NCBI GenBank assembly: GCA_034440575.1
Contig: JAOTOL010001438.1
Location: 183,501-247,500, forward strand
Origin: Imbricaverruca yamaguchii
Lineage: Eukaryota; Arthropoda; Thecostraca; Neoverrucidae
DNA: 64,000 bases
Reading direction: 5' to 3'
Below the pieces are notes generated by a model. It was not told the DNA's origin, searched no databases, and was given only the letters and a program-made list of their open reading frames with translations. Position numbers and translations under genes: made by a program. Of the stretch, positions 60,848-64,000 are shown in pieces; position 1 is the stretch's first letter, and the number at the start of each line of letters is the position of its first letter.

Positions 60848-60946
60848 TGACTCTGGAAGCCGGTCAGCTCCTCGTAGATGGCCTCGCCGTGCGACTCGGG
60901 GCCGAGCGCGTCGTAGTCGGCGCTGTAGCTGTCGTACGCGTCTTCG
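60841..60946 (-). CDS. Vav exon: acidic region, alternative b
   Basis: Acceptor gcatgcag before 60946, donor gtacag after 60841; one base completes a split codon, then 35 codons, ending in phase 0. It encodes EDAYDSYSADYDALG, then EAIYEELTGFQSQPQ. The IYEEL tyrosine resembles the regulatory Tyr of the Vav acidic region (human EIYEDL), whose phosphorylation releases the DH domain. Its phases equal those of the exon at 62828-62945, so only one of the two fits between the flanking exons. Confidence 0.9.
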
Positions 60947-61139
60947 CTGCATGCACAGACGTCCACTGAGCGGGCGAGCGCGCGCACAGGCCGCCGCACA
61001 TGCCGCCGCCGTCTCAGCCGCGCGCGTCAGCACACACACACACACACCGCAGGCGGCTACAGCGCGCTACAGGCCCACTGATGCGGTGAGTGGAGGTTTG
61101 TACACAGGCAGCAGCCGACAGCGGTCTGGTGCATAACAC

Positions 61140-62241
<1,102 letters not shown>

Positions 62242-62827
62242 GCACGCAGCTGGACCGGCACTGTGCAGGGGTCGGCTGGTAAACTACATTGACCGGCCGG
62301 CAGGGGCGGCACCTGTTGCTGGCGTACAGGATCAGGCGATCGATAGCGGCGCCGCACAACAGCTGAACGGCTGATGAGCGAGTCACTAACACAAACAGCA
62401 TTCTCAGAACTTCAGTTCAGGTGCGGGCTGGTGGGCTCAGCCTGCGGTCTGAGTCTGTAAGGGGGCCAGCTTCCTGTCGGGGTCGCCGTCCGAGACGTGG
62501 CGACCTCTGACCAGCTCGCCGGCAGCACTCTACGGCGGGTGGCGGACCGGACGTGCCGTCCACCCCCAGGTGGGCACGCGCCGGACGATCCGCCCTCTCT
62601 GGCCGGCTGCAGCGCGGCGTGCATGCACTCGAGGCGGCGTCCACGAAACGGCCGCTACACAACGGCCGCTACACAACGACAGCGTGCTCGCCAAGTACGC
62701 GGCCCAACACCGACCAGCCGACTTCTACTACGCGAATCGAGAACACATCGGTCGCCAACGCATGCCTGCCGGGCACAGCGATGCACGCGCACGCATCGTG
62801 CGGCCGCTGTGCACATGCAGCCGCTAC

Positions 62828-62945
62828 CTTGTCCTTGAGCGACACATAGCAGAGATCTTCGTAAATGTTCTCCTCCGTTTTGCCGTTGGAGCGGCTGCGC
62901 GTGAGGTGGCTGCGCAGACGGTCGGAGAGCATCGGGTCCTCGACA
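62828..62945 (-). CDS. Vav exon: acidic region, alternative a
   Basis: Acceptor gttgcag before 62945, donor gtagcg after 62828; one base completes a split codon, then 39 codons, ending in phase 0. It encodes VEDPMLSDRLRSHL and TEENIYEDLCYVSLKDK. IYEDL is identical to the human Vav1 autoinhibitory tyrosine motif. Phases at both ends are the same as in the 60841-60946 exon. Confidence 0.92.
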
Positions 62946-63239
62946 CTGCAACCCCGGCGTCCTCAGCATCGTCCCCGCACGTGCGTGCTGTCGTGTGTTT
63001 TGCTGCACTGCCGCTGCATTGCCTCGGTACCGGGGATTCTAACTGTACGGTCCCGGTCCCAGAGGGCCCACTGCACGGACCTGGTCAAAGAGGGTCACTG
63101 CCCATGCTCTAGATAGCCGTGTCATGAAGTAATTTATCACAGGTTTATGGGCAGGCAGCATAGACGCAAAAACCAACAAGGACGTGGGAAAATTGACGAC
63201 GTCACCGACATAAAGAGTGCTAATTTATGGGAAAATATC

Positions 63240-63600
63240 ACAATTTCTGAATATTGGTGGAAAAGTGACCACACTGTGGTGCCCTGGTCCTAGATGACGC
63301 CACTGTAGTACCGTGGCCCAAGATAGCATCACGGTAGTCCCATTACCACGTGTATGGTCTTCATTGTAGTTACCTAACCTTCTACCAGTCATCGAACTAC
63401 CATTACCCTAGAAAGGGTCCTCGCCTCTTGGCCGTAGACAGGGACTCGGACCATGTATATAGTGTACTAACCTGGCATCGGTTGGGGTACCCGCTGTACT
63501 GCCCGAGCCCTAGATAGGGCTTCGCCGTACTGCTCTTGTCCTAGACAGTGCCCTCACTGCACTGCGCTGGCCCTAGATAGAGTCATCAGCGGCCTACACC
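63240..63600. repeat. Degenerate tandem repeat, about 40-bp unit
   Basis: Variants of ctggtcctagatgacgccac and actgtagtaccgtggccc recur eight or so times between two acidic exons. Confidence 0.75.
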
Positions 63601-63844
63601 GGGTGATGGACGACCTGTGACCCTGCCTCAGGTCCGTGACTCACATCGTCGTCACGCCACCCGATCTCCGCGCAACTGGACGCTGACGCAGCTTATTCAC
63701 TTCCGAGCTGGACACGTCGCCGGCAAGACACGTCGCCAGCGGCAGTCGTCACCCGCTCCGAGCTGGCAAGAGAACCGACGTGCACAAGCTCTCCCTCCGC
63801 TCTCTGCGACGCTCCGCCCCTCCAGTCTTCCCCTCTTAACTTAC

Positions 63845-63919
63845 TTTGCTTCCTCGTCCAAATGTCGATAGATTGGCTCCTCAAACTCCACCGATTGGTC
63901 CGCGTTACCGGGAAATCCT
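63845..63919 (-). CDS. Vav exon: acidic region, first exon in window
   Basis: Acceptor tgtattgcag before 63919, donor gtaagt after 63845; one base, 24 codons, then two bases carried over. It encodes GFPGNADQSVEFEEPIYRHL, then DEEA. This is an acidic stretch with a tyrosine in a position like Vav Tyr142. There is no family motif strong enough alone; the call rests on splice sites, matching phase, acidity and position. The CH-domain exons must lie beyond the window. Confidence 0.75.
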
Positions 63920-64000
63920 CTGCAATACAGTACAACGGTTACCTGGAAACCCTTGCAACACACCACAGCGGTTACCGGGAAACCCCCCACAATATAACGG
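63920..64000. repeat. Copies of the acidic exon's acceptor region
   Basis: gcgttaccgggaaatcctct at the exon start recurs twice to the right as cggttacctggaaaccctt and cggttaccgggaaacccc, spaced about 33 bp. The repeat therefore spans the splice acceptor and the first 19 exon bases, and continues to the window edge. Confidence 0.75.

Overview
This is a repeat-rich window from an animal (invertebrate) nuclear genome, not a bacterial one. The coding sequence is split by GT-AG introns, and there are non-LTR retrotransposons, a tRNA-derived SINE, MITE-like DNA elements and many kilobase-scale minisatellites. The RNase H-bearing I/Jockey-type LINE, the CR1-like LINE and the Vav gene architecture fit a protostome (for example an arthropod). 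I cannot name the species.

The only host gene I recognise is a Vav-family Rho/Rac guanine-nucleotide exchange factor on the minus strand. It fills about 29.6-63.9 kb. I placed sixteen exons with explicit splice sites: three acidic-region exons, DH (four exons), PH (three), C1 (two), a Ser/Pro linker, SH2 (two) and most of the C-terminal SH3. The phases of every junction agree, except that two acidic exons can only be used as alternatives. The N-terminal CH domain lies beyond the right edge. The last few residues of the SH3 domain were not found. No N-terminal SH3 exon is seen between C1 and SH2.

Layout. 1-1.4 kb: low complexity and a GT microsatellite. 1.4-8.7 kb: a near-complete CR1-like LINE on the minus strand (5' tandem monomers, ORF1 with an SGNH domain, ORF2 with EN-RT), split by a second, 5'-truncated copy of the same family inserted in the opposite orientation. 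8.7-15 kb: a GC-rich minisatellite and two palindromic TTAA-flanked MITEs. 15.1-24 kb: two decayed copies of an I/Jockey-type LINE. 24.2-27.1 kb: three more MITE-like elements, one filled by a minisatellite. 27.1-29.6 kb: nothing firm. 29.6-64 kb: the Vav gene, whose introns are largely tandem repeats.

The most unusual feature is that many of the Vav tandem repeats start inside an exon and carry the splice junction in every unit. One array has roughly 35 copies of a 3' splice site plus the first 17 exon bases; another has about 15 copies of a 5' splice site. At least five exon boundaries clearly show this, and two more do so weakly. A second unusual element is a dispersed repeat of about 55 bp with a fixed 5' hairpin, an AACC-type tail and target-site duplications, which looks like an extremely short SINE.
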